DNA of 55,104 nucleotides from JAWXTK01 sp044433645. Lineage in GTDB: Bacteria; Bacteroidota; Bacteroidia; Bacteroidales; Rikenellaceae. Position numbers and translations under genes: made by a program. Location: positions 1 through 55,104 of the forward strand of contig JAWXTK010000015.1 in assembly GCA_044433645.1 (NCBI GenBank), in the 5' to 3' direction. The notes beneath the pieces were generated by a model that was given only the letters and a program-made list of their open reading frames with translations, ran no database searches and was not told where the DNA came from. Below are positions 8,622-18,021 of the stretch, in pieces; position 1 is the stretch's first letter, and every line of letters starts with the position of its first letter.

Positions 8622-9235
8622 TGTATATAACAATAGCAGGAAATATTGCAAGTGGAAAAACATCTCTAACCGAACTACTTGCGAAGAAAATGGGCGCAAC
8701 TAGCTATTTTGAGAAAAGCGAAAACCCCTATGTTGGCGACTTTTATGAGGATATGCTCAGATGGTCGTTCAATCTACAAATCTATTTTCTAGGCAACAGG
8801 ATACAAGAAACTCGTGAGGCACTAAAAAACTGCAAGGGCGACTTAATCCAAGACCGTACCGTAAAGGAAGATGCCTATATTTTTGCCAAAAATCTACACG
8901 AGATGAACCTTATGCTCAACAGAGACTACGAAACTTACATGCGTATTTTCGCTCTTAGCATAGATTTAATTCCCAAGGCCGACGTGATGATTTATCTAAA
9001 AGCGAGCGTACCCACTCTAATTCAGCAAATCAAAAAACGAGGCCGTGCTTACGAGGCTCAAATCGACGAGTCTTACCTTGAGCGATTAAACGAAAAATAC
9101 GAAGATTGGATAAATAATATATATAAAGGTGAACTTATCACAATTAATATAGACCAAGTAGACTTCATATCTAACCCCGAACTACTTGACCCTTACATCG
9201 ACAAAATAGAAAAAATTAGAGCAAAAATTAAATGA
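8621..9235 (+). CDS. Deoxynucleoside kinase family protein
   Basis: The 204-aa protein has the P-loop GNIASGKT (residues 7-14), the DRT(V)-type motif QDRTVKEDAYIF near residue 87, and an Arg-rich lid KKRGRAYE around residue 147. These place it in the dNK/dGK family, which phosphorylates deoxynucleosides in the cytoplasm for nucleotide salvage. Substrate specificity (dA, dG or dC) is not readable. It overlaps the GH3 stop by one base and the methyltransferase start by four (ATGA), so it belongs to a tightly coupled operon. Confidence 0.9.
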   Translation: MYITIAGNIASGKTSLTELLAKKMGATSYFEKSENPYVGDFYEDMLRWSFNLQIYFLGNRIQETREALKNCKGDLIQDRTVKEDAYIFAKNLHEMNLMLNRDYETYMRIFALSIDLIPKADVMIYLKASVPTLIQQIKKRGRAYEAQIDESYLERLNEKYEDWINNIYKGELITINIDQVDFISNPELLDPYIDKIEKIRAKIK

Positions 9236-10590
9236 TAAGCCTTCCCGAGCAATTTATTCACTCGCTAAAGGATGTTATGAGCGAAGATGAGATTCAAGAT
9301 TTTATCCTCCACCTAGAACAGCCCTCAGCAACCAGCATAAGATTTAACCCATATAAAACCTCGCAAAAGCCTGATTTAGAGAATATTCCATGGTCTAAAT
9401 ACGGATTCTATTTACCCCATCGCCCAAGCTTTACCCTTGAGCCTGAGTTTCACAGTGGGGCTTATTATGTGCAGGAATCTTCTTCTATGTTTGTAGAACA
9501 TATAGTTAGAGAATGTTTTGATAAGGATGAAAATATCACAGCACTTGATTTGTGTGCCTCACCTGGTGGCAAGACTACCCTGCTTTCGTCTATCGTAGGC
9601 CTAGAGAGCGTGGTTCACGCTAATGAGGTGATACGTCAGCGAGCACAAACGCTTGCCGATAATGTCAAAAAATGGGGTCTAGGTAATGTTATAGTCACTA
9701 ATAACGACCCTTCTCACTTTGATAGCAGCAGAGAATTTTATGATTTAATCCTAGTTGATGCACCGTGCTCGGGCGAGGGAATGTTTCGCAAGGACAAGGC
9801 TGCCAGAGAGCAATGGTCAGCTGACAATGTAGAATTATGCGCTGCTCGCCAAAAGAGAATTTTATCTCAAATATGGCAATCATTAAAGCCTGGAGGAATA
9901 TTAATTTACAGCACCTGCACCTTTAATCGCAAAGAAAACGAGGAAAACATTAAATGGTTAACCAGCGAATATGACTGCGAAAAAGTAGATATTTCATGCC
10001 ACGATGAGTGGAATATCACACAAACAGAGTCTAACGGACACGGCTGTTTTAGATTTTTCCCAGGCAAGATACCTGGTGAAGGATTTTTTGTGAGCGTAGT
10101 GCGCAAAGCTGATGATAAAATAAGAACAAAGCTCTCAAAATCTCGAAGAGAAGTGTTTGAAAACCTAAATAATAAAGAGCGCAGTGAGCTGAAAACATGG
10201 TTTAACCAAGGTGAATTAATGCACACAGTTAGGGCAAACGACAAGATTTACACTTATTATGGCCAGGGTTATGAGAGAATTAAACAAATTGCTGAGCGTT
10301 ATTCTGTGGTGTATTCTGGCATAGAAATGGGACAGTTTTTCAACTCAAAATTCAAGCCTGAACATCCTTTAGCTTTATTCTTTGATATCAATAAAACAAA
10401 AGTAAACGCCTGCTTCTTATCTAAAGAAGATGCCCAAGATTTCTTAAGAAAAAAAGATATCTCAGCCGAAAATTTTGAGCAGGGACTAAACCTTGTCTGC
10501 TACAATAACCTACCTTTAGGCTGGGCAAAACGCATACAAAACAGAGTAAATAACCTCTACCCAAAAGAATTAAGAATCATGAATTTATAA
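9232..10590 (+). CDS. RsmF-like rRNA cytosine-C5 methyltransferase
   Basis: The 452-aa protein is a NOL1/NOP2/Sun (RsmB/RsmF) type enzyme. SAM-binding motif I is ALDLCASPGGKT (about residues 104-115). Motif IV, VDAPCSGEGMF, carries one Cys near residue 180; motif VI, YSTCTFNRKENE, carries the other catalytic Cys near residue 227. The C-terminal part (from about 300) looks like the RsmF PUA-like region. It probably makes m5C in 16S rRNA using SAM. Start overlaps the kinase stop by 4 bp. Exact target base cannot be told. Confidence 0.88.
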   Translation: MISLPEQFIHSLKDVMSEDEIQDFILHLEQPSATSIRFNPYKTSQKPDLENIPWSKYGFYLPHRPSFTLEPEFHSGAYYVQESSSMFVEHIVRECFDKDENITALDLCASPGGKTTLLSSIVGLESVVHANEVIRQRAQTLADNVKKWGLGNVIVTNNDPSHFDSSREFYDLILVDAPCSGEGMFRKDKAAREQWSADNVELCAARQKRILSQIWQSLKPGGILIYSTCTFNRKENEENIKWLTSEYDCEKVDISCHDEWNITQTESNGHGCFRFFPGKIPGEGFFVSVVRKADDKIRTKLSKSRREVFENLNNKERSELKTWFNQGELMHTVRANDKIYTYYGQGYERIKQIAERYSVVYSGIEMGQFFNSKFKPEHPLALFFDINKTKVNACFLSKEDAQDFLRKKDISAENFEQGLNLVCYNNLPLGWAKRIQNRVNNLYPKELRIMNL

Positions 10591-10649
10591 AAAATCAACC
10601 TTAGGGTACATTTTGAGGGTTTTATTATGAATATTCAATAAATTTTTAT

Positions 10650-10657
10650 TAATTTTG
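10650..10657 (+). promoter_or_regulatory. -7 element of the sulfatase operon
   Basis: TAATTTTG fits TAnnTTTG and lies 23 bases before the sulfatase ATG in an 90-base intergenic gap; no good -33 element is seen. Confidence 0.5.
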
Positions 10658-10680
10658 CTTAAATAATCAATTATTAGAAC

Positions 10681-12219
10681 ATGAACCCATACATAAAACC
10701 TGCAAATTTACTTTTATTAGCAGCTGCGGCTCAACTTACGGCACAGGCTAAAGAGTCAAAACCTAATGTGGTTATGATACTTGCTGACGATATAGGTTAT
10801 GGCGATTTAAGTTGTTATGGTGCTACAAAAGTGAGCACTCCTAACCTTGATAAACTTGCTAAGGGAGGTAGAATCTTCTTAAATATGCACTCAGGTTCAT
10901 CTGTGTCTACTCCTTCTCGTTATGCGCTTATGACGGGCGAATATCCTTTGAGAGAGAAACTAACACGTCCAGCTAGTTATAAAACTACGTGTTTGATTGA
11001 CGAAAACAAACTTACGCTTGCCGACGTTATGCAACGTTCGGGTTACAAGACAGGCGTTTTTGGAAAATGGCACTTAGGCTTTGGCACGGGCGAAGCACCT
11101 AATTGGAATGGTGAACTTAAACCTGGGCCACTAGAACTTGGATTTGATTATTATTTTGGAGTTCCCTGTGTGAATAGTGGGCCTCCTTTTGTATATGTTG
11201 AAAATCACCACGTGGTGGGTTACGACGCTAAAGACCCTTTTGTATTAGGTATAGCCTCTAAAACCAAATTTTATGAGGACAAAACCTGCAAACCACTAAT
11301 TGGTGGCGCAGATGCAGCTCACGCACTTTATATAGACGAAATGGTGGGCACAACATTATGCGAAAAATCGACTGCATGGATTAAAGAAAACAAGAAAATT
11401 CCTTTCTTTATGTTGCTATCAACAACTAATATCCACCACCCTTTCACCCCTCACCCTAGATTTGTGGGCACAAGTGAGGCTGGAATTTATGGAGATTTCA
11501 TCCACGAATTGGACTGGATAGTTGGCGAAGTTGTAAAAACACTGAAAGAACAAAAACTTGATAAAAATACTATCATAATCTTCACTAGCGACAATGGCGC
11601 AATGCTTAATCTAGGTGGCCAAGGCGCTATGGATAAAGGTCATAAAATCAATGGCGATTTGTTTGGATTCAAATTCGACGCTTGGGAAGGTGGCCACACA
11701 GTGCCTATGATAGTGAATTACCCTAAAGAAGTTAAAGCAGGCACAATCAGCACTCAGCTCATCTCAAATGTTGATATGCTGCACACAATGGCAAGCCTTG
11801 TAGGCTACGAGCTTAAAGAAGGTGATGCAGTAGATAGCAAAGATATGTTGCCCGTGTTATTTGGCAAAACTGACAAGGAGCTTAGAGATAACACAATAAT
11901 TTCTGCAAATAAACTAACTCATGTGGCTTATCGCGAGGGCGACTGGGTGTTCATAGGAGCTAGAGCAGGTGGTGGATTTGTAGGTAAAAAACACGGTCTT
12001 CACAACTTTGGGGGCTATAAAGCAGCTGAGCATTACAAAAAACCTAATAGCGATTATGCTAACGGAGTTGTATTGCCAACAGCACCTAAGGTTCAGCTCT
12101 ATAACCTAAAAGACGATCCTTATCAAACAACTAACCTAGCTGCTAAAAACCCTGAGAAAGCAGCTGAGATGCAGAAGAAATTGGCAGCCATTAAACAAGG
12201 TAAAGCTACTAGATACTAG
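10681..12219 (+). CDS. Secreted Ser-type sulfatase (arylsulfatase family)
   Basis: The 512-aa protein starts with a hydrophobic signal-like stretch (residues 9-22). Metal ligands D36-D37 lie in LADDIGYGD. The sulfatase signature is S76-T-P-S-R80, so the residue converted to formylglycine is Ser, not Cys, and needs an anaerobic radical-SAM sulfatase-maturating enzyme, which is not in this window. FTSDNGAM near residue 301 supplies further metal ligands. It likely removes sulfate from glycans or small esters in the periplasm. An HzsA-related gene follows after 26 bases, probably co-transcribed. Substrate cannot be read from the sequence. Confidence 0.9.
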   Translation: MNPYIKPANLLLLAAAAQLTAQAKESKPNVVMILADDIGYGDLSCYGATKVSTPNLDKLAKGGRIFLNMHSGSSVSTPSRYALMTGEYPLREKLTRPASYKTTCLIDENKLTLADVMQRSGYKTGVFGKWHLGFGTGEAPNWNGELKPGPLELGFDYYFGVPCVNSGPPFVYVENHHVVGYDAKDPFVLGIASKTKFYEDKTCKPLIGGADAAHALYIDEMVGTTLCEKSTAWIKENKKIPFFMLLSTTNIHHPFTPHPRFVGTSEAGIYGDFIHELDWIVGEVVKTLKEQKLDKNTIIIFTSDNGAMLNLGGQGAMDKGHKINGDLFGFKFDAWEGGHTVPMIVNYPKEVKAGTISTQLISNVDMLHTMASLVGYELKEGDAVDSKDMLPVLFGKTDKELRDNTIISANKLTHVAYREGDWVFIGARAGGGFVGKKHGLHNFGGYKAAEHYKKPNSDYANGVVLPTAPKVQLYNLKDDPYQTTNLAAKNPEKAAEMQKKLAAIKQGKATRY

Positions 12220-12245
12220 AAAAAACAACACAAATAATAAAAAAA

Positions 12246-14597
12246 ATGAGAAGATTATTACTGTTAACAACCCTTGCAATGCTCGTATGCTCAGCTGCAA
12301 TAGCTGCGAATACGGACATTTTGAAAGGTAAGAAAATTCTTTATATTGAGCGTATTCAATATGTAAGAGACCACCACAACACGGCGACTCTTTTCCAAAA
12401 AGGAGAGATTAACGAGAAAAGCTTTAAGGGTGGTAGTGCAATGAGAGTTTTGGATTTCGACACAAAAGAAATCACTACTCTTTATGAACTTACTGAAGGT
12501 ATCGTTCGTGACCCTGAAATGTCTTATGACGGTAAAAAAGTTATTTTTTCAGCTCGTAAGGACAAAAATGCTTCTTATCACATCTACGAAATGGAGCTTA
12601 AAAACAAAAAAGTTAAACAACTAACTTTCCAAGAAGGCGTATCTGATATAGACCCACTTTACTTGCCTGACGGTGGTATTGTTTTCTCATCTACTCGTCA
12701 ACCAAAATATTGTATGTGTAACCGTCACATTATGGCTAACTTATTCCGTATGAATGCCGACGGTAGCAACATCACTCAAATTGGGGTAAGCACTTTGTTT
12801 GAGGGTCACTCAGCAATGCTTCAAGATGGCCGTATTATGTATGATAGATGGGAATATGTAGACCGTAACTTCGGTGATGCTCAAGGACTTTGGACAGTTA
12901 ACCCTGACGGCACAAAACACGCAATTTATTATGGTAACAACACTAAATCACCAGGTGGTGTGATAGATGCACGTGCTATACCAGGAAGTGATTTAATTAC
13001 TTGTATCTTTGGTAGTTGCCACGACAGACCATGGGGCGCACTAGTAGTTTTGGATAGAAAAAAAGGTGTTGACGGACCAGATCCAGTGCTTAAAATTTTT
13101 CCTAAAGAATCTAAAAAATTGATGAACACTGGCAACCTTGACAGCTTTAAAGGTATTGCAAGATTTTATGAAGATCCTTACGCATTAAACGAAACTCAAA
13201 TATTGGTTTCTAGAACTTCTATGGTTAAAAGAAGTAGACGTAATGTCCTAGACTCTAGACAAGCACTTTATCTAGTTAATACTGAGACTGAAGAAGAAGA
13301 TTTAATTCTTGGTCTTGACGAAACTAATCCACGCTCCCTATTTGACCCAATAATAATCGCACCTCATAAAAAACCTAATGTAATTCCTTCTACAAACAGA
13401 AATTTTGAAGATAAAAATGGTATTTTCTATGTGCAAAACGTATATGAAGGCACAAACATGAAAGGTGTTGAAAAAGGCTCTGCTAAATATCTACGTTTGA
13501 TAGAAACACCTGAAAAACGTACTTACACAGTTGATAGTTGGGCAGGCGAAGGTGCTCAAGCTCCAGGTATTAACTGGCACAGTTTTGAGACTAAGAAAAT
13601 CTGGGGTGAGTTCCCTATCGAAGAGGACGGCTCTGTTCACTTTGAGGCACCAGCTGGAAAACATCTATTCTTCCAACTGTTGGATAAAGATAAAAAAATG
13701 ATTCAATCAATGAGAAGTGGTGTTTCGCTTATGCCAGGTGAGACTTACGGTTGCGTTGGATGTCACGAAAACAGACTATCAGTGCCAGCTCCTCACGGTA
13801 AAATGCCTAAAGCCTTGACTCAAAAACCACAAAAAATCAATGGTTGGATGGGTAAAGAGGCTGAGAACTTCTCTTTCTTGAAAACAGTTCAACCTGTATT
13901 TGATAGAAACTGTGTTAAATGCCACGATTTTGATATTAAAGACAGAAACAAATTAGTTCTTGCTGGCGACAAAAACATGTTCTTCAACGCAGCTTACATT
14001 AACATTTATGTAAAAGGTTTGGTTTCACTAGTTGGTGGTGGTCCAGCAGCTATCAAAGAAGCATATAGCTGGGGAACTCACAAAAGCAAGCTTACTCAAA
14101 TCATAGACGGTAATCACAAGAAAGTAAAAATGTCTGAAGAAGACAAACAAATACTTTACACATGGATGGACCTTAACGGTGGTTACTACCCTACTTATGA
14201 CAGTGCTTTCTGGGATACATTAGCTGGTCGTAGTCCACTTACAGCAGCTCAAAACAAACGATTAACTCAACTTACTGGTGTAAATTTTGCAAAAATTGCA
14301 TCTCACAAACGTAAAGTTCAAGCACAGATTTCATTTGAGCGTCCTGAGTTAAGCCCTGCCCTTGATGCTATTCGCGAAGGAGGTGAAAAAGCTAATAAAG
14401 CTCAGTACAACGAGGCTATTGAAATTATCAAAAAAGGTAATAAAGTTCTTGAAAAAACTCCACGTGGTGATATAGAAGAAACTCTTGTTCCTTGCGCTAA
14501 ACACAAAGAGCAACTTGCTAGATATGTAGAACGCATGGAAGGTAAAAACAACAACACATGGTTCAACAACCCTGACAAGAAAAAATACGACAAATAG
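12246..14597 (+). CDS. HzsA-related secreted di-heme beta-propeller protein
   Basis: The 783-aa protein has a signal peptide (residues 1-20). Residues 60-300 hold TolB-like propeller phrases (MSYDGKKVIFSARKD, YLPDGGIVFSSTRQ). The C-terminal half has two c-type heme motifs, C503-V-G-C-H507 and C556-V-K-C-H560. This arrangement matches proteins annotated as related to hydrazine synthase alpha subunit, but that enzyme's reaction should not be assumed here. Heme attachment needs a cytochrome c maturation system not visible here. It follows a sulfatase gene and ends at a terminator, so an extracytoplasmic oxidoreductase acting with sulfatase is possible. Substrate unknown. Confidence 0.75.
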   Translation: MRRLLLLTTLAMLVCSAAIAANTDILKGKKILYIERIQYVRDHHNTATLFQKGEINEKSFKGGSAMRVLDFDTKEITTLYELTEGIVRDPEMSYDGKKVIFSARKDKNASYHIYEMELKNKKVKQLTFQEGVSDIDPLYLPDGGIVFSSTRQPKYCMCNRHIMANLFRMNADGSNITQIGVSTLFEGHSAMLQDGRIMYDRWEYVDRNFGDAQGLWTVNPDGTKHAIYYGNNTKSPGGVIDARAIPGSDLITCIFGSCHDRPWGALVVLDRKKGVDGPDPVLKIFPKESKKLMNTGNLDSFKGIARFYEDPYALNETQILVSRTSMVKRSRRNVLDSRQALYLVNTETEEEDLILGLDETNPRSLFDPIIIAPHKKPNVIPSTNRNFEDKNGIFYVQNVYEGTNMKGVEKGSAKYLRLIETPEKRTYTVDSWAGEGAQAPGINWHSFETKKIWGEFPIEEDGSVHFEAPAGKHLFFQLLDKDKKMIQSMRSGVSLMPGETYGCVGCHENRLSVPAPHGKMPKALTQKPQKINGWMGKEAENFSFLKTVQPVFDRNCVKCHDFDIKDRNKLVLAGDKNMFFNAAYINIYVKGLVSLVGGGPAAIKEAYSWGTHKSKLTQIIDGNHKKVKMSEEDKQILYTWMDLNGGYYPTYDSAFWDTLAGRSPLTAAQNKRLTQLTGVNFAKIASHKRKVQAQISFERPELSPALDAIREGGEKANKAQYNEAIEIIKKGNKVLEKTPRGDIEETLVPCAKHKEQLARYVERMEGKNNNTWFNNPDKKKYDK

Positions 14598-14619
14598 TAT
14601 TTTTTAACTCACAAAATTC

Positions 14620-14657
14620 AAACCCTGATAAATAATAACTTTATCAGGGTTTTTTTA
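14620..14657 (+). terminator. Rho-independent terminator after the HzsA-related gene
   Basis: AAACCCTGATAAA (14620-14632) pairs perfectly with TTTATCAGGGTTT (14640-14652) around a 7-base loop, followed by a T run. Confidence 0.93.
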
Positions 14658-14672
14658 TCTGTAAAAAATTCT

Positions 14673-14680
14673 TATATTTG
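14673..14680 (+). promoter_or_regulatory. -7 element of the ABC exporter gene
   Basis: TATATTTG lies 27 bases before the ATG at 14708, directly after the preceding terminator. Confidence 0.6.
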
Positions 14681-14707
14681 CCTAATTAAAATAAGAATTA
14701 TCATTCA

Positions 14708-16537
14708 ATGAATACATACTGGAGACTCCTCGGCTTTGCTAAGCCCATCGAAAAATATGCTATCCCCTACTTCTTTTCCGTGCTGTTTCACGCGATTTTC
14801 AACACCTTTAACTTTGTGTTGATTATCCCTATTTTGAACACTCTTTTTGAAAGTTCAGTTGCCAAAGAAGTTGTCACCCAAATGCCTGAATTCGCACTTA
14901 ATACTGCTTATTTCCAGGGACTTATAAACTACGCACTATATGTAATTTGGGGGCCAGGTTACCAGGTTATGGACGTGCTTATTCTACTTGCCATAATTAT
15001 TGTAGTGTCGGTTTTCTTGAGCAATCTGTTTAAATATTTCTCGCAACGCACAATGGAGAATATGCGAATAGATACACTTGAGAAAATCCGTAACAAGGTT
15101 TATAAATATGTTATGGGTATGCACGTTGGTTTTTTCAGCAACGAGCGCAAGGGCGATATCATCTCTAAGATAACCTCTGATGTTCAAGTAGTTAGATTTT
15201 GTATAACCAATACTTTGCAGGTAGTTTTTAGAGAACCATTCTTAATTTTTGGTTATCTATTTGCCCTGATTAAAATCTCGTGGGAGCTTACTATTTTCAC
15301 AGCGCTATTCTTGCCTATCACAGCATTTATTATAGGAAGAATAGTTAAAAAACTTCGTAGCAGCGCAAAACGTGCACAAGAAAACTTTGGCGAAATGTCG
15401 AGTGCTCTGGATGAATCATTAGCAGGGGTAAAAATCATTAAGGCGTATAACGCTACGGATTATATAGTCTCAAAATTTAAAGATATAAACAAACGCTACT
15501 CTAAAATTTCTAAGTATATATCTCGCCGTCAACAACTTGCATCACCTATGAGCGAATTTTTAGGCATCTCAGCTGTGTCTATTATACTTATTTTTGGAGG
15601 TAAACTAGTTCTTGGAGGCTCGCTTGATGCAGCAGATTTCATGGCTTACATTGCTATTTTCTCACAAATCACACGCCCGGTTAGAACACTTGCAGACTCA
15701 TTCACAACTATCAATCAAGGTATTGCAGCTGGCGAGAGGGTATTAGGCTTGCTTGACACCGAAAACGAAATTAAGGACAAAGAAAATGCTATTGAACTTG
15801 CTGAATTTAACAATGAGATTGAGTTCAAAGACGTACGCATGAGCTACGATAAAACTCGCGAGATAATCAAAGGCATAAGCTTTACTATCAAAAAAGGCGA
15901 AACAGTTGCCCTAGTAGGTCAATCAGGTGGAGGTAAAAGTACCATAGCAGACTTAATACCAAGGTTTTACGATGTATCAAGTGGCGCAATTTTAGTAGAC
16001 GGCATAGACATTAAAGACTACAAAAAAGACAGCCTGCGAGGGATTATGGGCATGGTTGCACAAGATTCTTTCATGTTTAACGACACGATAGAAAATAATA
16101 TTCGTTTTGGAAATCTTACAGCAACAATGGAGGATGTTGAAAACGCTGCCAAAATCGCAAATGCACATAAATTTATTATGGAAAATGAGTTGGGCTACCA
16201 AAACAGCATAGGCGATAGAGGCATGAAACTCTCTGGTGGTCAGCGCCAAAGAATAAGCATTGCGCGCGCTGTGCTTAAAAATCCAGAAATCCTTATCCTT
16301 GACGAGGCTACATCTGCCTTAGATACAGAAAGCGAAGTATTGGTTCAACGCGCTCTGGAAAGCCTACTTAAAGGTCGTACATCAGTAGTTATTGCCCACA
16401 GACTCAGCACTATACGCAATGCTGACAAGATTATCGTTATAGAAGAAGGACAAATAGTTGAGCAAGGAAATCACCAAGAATTAATGGCAAACAAAGGCGT
16501 TTACGCCAAATTAATTGAGATGCAACAGCTCTCTTAA
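14708..16537 (+). CDS. MsbA-like lipid/multidrug ABC exporter
   Basis: The 609-aa half-transporter has six predicted membrane helices in the first 330 residues and a C-terminal ATPase: Walker A GQSGGGKST near residue 404, signature LSGGQRQR near 507, and Walker B ILILDEATSALD near 530. Homodimers of this family flip lipid A-core or drugs across the inner membrane; MsbA-type lipid export is the likeliest role. It is monocistronic and converges on the aldehyde dehydrogenase gene with a 4-base overlap at the stops. Substrate is inferred from family only. Confidence 0.82.
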   Translation: MNTYWRLLGFAKPIEKYAIPYFFSVLFHAIFNTFNFVLIIPILNTLFESSVAKEVVTQMPEFALNTAYFQGLINYALYVIWGPGYQVMDVLILLAIIIVVSVFLSNLFKYFSQRTMENMRIDTLEKIRNKVYKYVMGMHVGFFSNERKGDIISKITSDVQVVRFCITNTLQVVFREPFLIFGYLFALIKISWELTIFTALFLPITAFIIGRIVKKLRSSAKRAQENFGEMSSALDESLAGVKIIKAYNATDYIVSKFKDINKRYSKISKYISRRQQLASPMSEFLGISAVSIILIFGGKLVLGGSLDAADFMAYIAIFSQITRPVRTLADSFTTINQGIAAGERVLGLLDTENEIKDKENAIELAEFNNEIEFKDVRMSYDKTREIIKGISFTIKKGETVALVGQSGGGKSTIADLIPRFYDVSSGAILVDGIDIKDYKKDSLRGIMGMVAQDSFMFNDTIENNIRFGNLTATMEDVENAAKIANAHKFIMENELGYQNSIGDRGMKLSGGQRQRISIARAVLKNPEILILDEATSALDTESEVLVQRALESLLKGRTSVVIAHRLSTIRNADKIIVIEEGQIVEQGNHQELMANKGVYAKLIEMQQLS

Positions 16538-17892
16538 AACAAGCGCTTAACAAAGCTAAAAAACTTAAATGGAGGATATTTAAATGGCATATCCACCCAC
16601 GTAGGACTGTAAACCACCGAGCGCGTATTACTAAAACATAAGAAACTTTCCTGGCCGTGATAGCGCCCCAAGCCACTATTTCCCACCCCTCCAAAGGGCA
16701 AGTTATTATTAGACACGTGCATAATCGTGTCATTCACACACGCACCACCCGACGAGGTTCTCTTTAGAACGCTTTGAGCTGAAGAGCCAAAATAATACAA
16801 GGCCAGGGGTTTTTCGTGGGAATTTATATAATCAATAGCCTCTGAGACATCCTCAAAATCTAAAACTGGCAAAATAGGTGCAAAAATCTCCTCACACATT
16901 ACGGGTGAATCAGCACCAAGCGAAGTTAAAATTGTGGGCGAAATATATTTTTCATCTCTATCCACACTGCCACCATAGTAAATTTGCTCACCTTTTAATA
17001 AAGCCACTGCCCTATCAAAGGCCTCGGATGAAATAAGTCTAGGATAATATTCACTTTGCTGTGCATTGGAGCCATACATACGCTCAATCTCCACAACTAA
17101 TTGCTGTAAAAACCTGTCTTTCAAGGATTTATGCACATACACATAATCGGGAGCAACACAAGTCTGCCCAGCATTGATTAGCTTACCCCAGGCAATACGT
17201 CTAGCAGCAAGTTTTAAATTAGCATCCTGATCTACGATGCAAGGAGATTTTCCTCCGAGCTCCAAGACCACAGGTGTAAGAGTCTCACTAGCAGCCTTAT
17301 AGACTATCTTTCCAAGCCTAGGACTTCCAGTAAAAAATATAATATCAAATTTTTGCTCTAATAAAATTGTGTTTTCTATTTTGCCTCCGTGTACAATTTC
17401 TACATGCCCCTCATCAAATACCTCTCTAATGATTTTATCCACCACATGAGCTGTTGCAGGCGCTATTTCAGCTGTTTTAAGCATCGCAGCACATCCTGCC
17501 GAGATAGCTCCTATCAAGGGCGTCATTAGCAAATTAAACGGATAATTCCACGGTGCAATAATCAGTGCGACACCCATAGGCTCATAAATTATGCGACTGC
17601 GCGAGGGGTTTATATATATAGGTGTAGAGACCTTTTTAGGTTTTGCCCACTTTTTAAGCTTAGAAATATGCAGATTCACCTCCTTTAAAACCATAGCAAT
17701 CTCAGTTAAGAATGCCTCCTGGGGCGATTTCTTTAAATCTTCATAGAGAGCAAGCTCTATTTTATGTTGATTGTGTATAATCGCAGACCTTAATTTTTTG
17801 AGGTAATTGAGCCTTGAATTCACATCTTTTAAAATGCCTGAATTTGTGGTTTTATATAGCTTTTGTATCTTATTTTCAATTTTTTCGCGCAT
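16534..17892 (-). CDS. NAD(P)-dependent aldehyde dehydrogenase (ALDH3-like)
   Basis: The start is placed at ATG 17892 (MREKIENK), giving 452 aa. A longer in-frame start at 17913 would place the first codons across promoter-like sequence. The protein has the class-3 ALDH hallmarks: PWNYPFNLLM near residue 107, FFTGSPRLGK near 184, general-base Glu in VLELGGKSP near 211, and the nucleophilic Cys in NAGQTCVAPDY near 245. It oxidises aldehydes to acids in the cytoplasm. No N-terminal signal is present. It converges on the ABC exporter and is divergent from perR. Substrate unknown. Confidence 0.9.
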   Translation of the reverse strand: MREKIENKIQKLYKTTNSGILKDVNSRLNYLKKLRSAIIHNQHKIELALYEDLKKSPQEAFLTEIAMVLKEVNLHISKLKKWAKPKKVSTPIYINPSRSRIIYEPMGVALIIAPWNYPFNLLMTPLIGAISAGCAAMLKTAEIAPATAHVVDKIIREVFDEGHVEIVHGGKIENTILLEQKFDIIFFTGSPRLGKIVYKAASETLTPVVLELGGKSPCIVDQDANLKLAARRIAWGKLINAGQTCVAPDYVYVHKSLKDRFLQQLVVEIERMYGSNAQQSEYYPRLISSEAFDRAVALLKGEQIYYGGSVDRDEKYISPTILTSLGADSPVMCEEIFAPILPVLDFEDVSEAIDYINSHEKPLALYYFGSSAQSVLKRTSSGGACVNDTIMHVSNNNLPFGGVGNSGLGRYHGQESFLCFSNTRSVVYSPTWVDMPFKYPPFKFFSFVKRLF

Positions 17893-17896
17893 AATG

Positions 17897-17918
17897 CAAA
17901 GGTATTTACACAAATATA
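17897..17918 (-). promoter_or_regulatory. Two candidate -7 elements before the aldehyde dehydrogenase
   Basis: On the reverse strand TATATTTG (17911-17918) and TACCTTTG (17897-17904) both fit TAnnTTTG. The first would give a short leader before ATG 17892; the second would leave almost none. Confidence 0.5.
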
Positions 17919-17958
17919 CCCTAATATTTCTGTTTTTTATAAAAAAACTCTTAAAATA

Positions 17959-17990
17959 TTTGGAAGTTAAATAATTTTACTCTACTTTTG
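17959..17990 (+). promoter_or_regulatory. Complete Bacteroidota promoter of perR-rubrerythrin
   Basis: A -33 TTTG (17959-17962) is spaced 20 bases from the -7 box TACTTTTG (17983-17990), close to the Bacteroidota consensus. Transcription should begin near 17996. Confidence 0.72.
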
Positions 17991-18005
17991 TATTAGTTAT
18001 AAATC

Positions 18006-18018
18006 TGTAATGATTACA
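18006..18018. promoter_or_regulatory. PerR-box-like palindrome
   Basis: TGTAATGATTACA is a perfect 13-bp palindrome. Within a 15-base frame it matches 11 of 14 defined positions of the Bacillus PerR box TTATAATnATTATAA. It lies just downstream of the expected transcription start, an ideal position for autorepression. Confidence 0.6.
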
Positions 18019-18021
18019 ATT

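Noticed and set aside
12246..14597. True hydrazine synthase
   Set aside because: Only family resemblance is present; partner subunits HzsB/C and anammox genes are absent, so that reaction is not supported.
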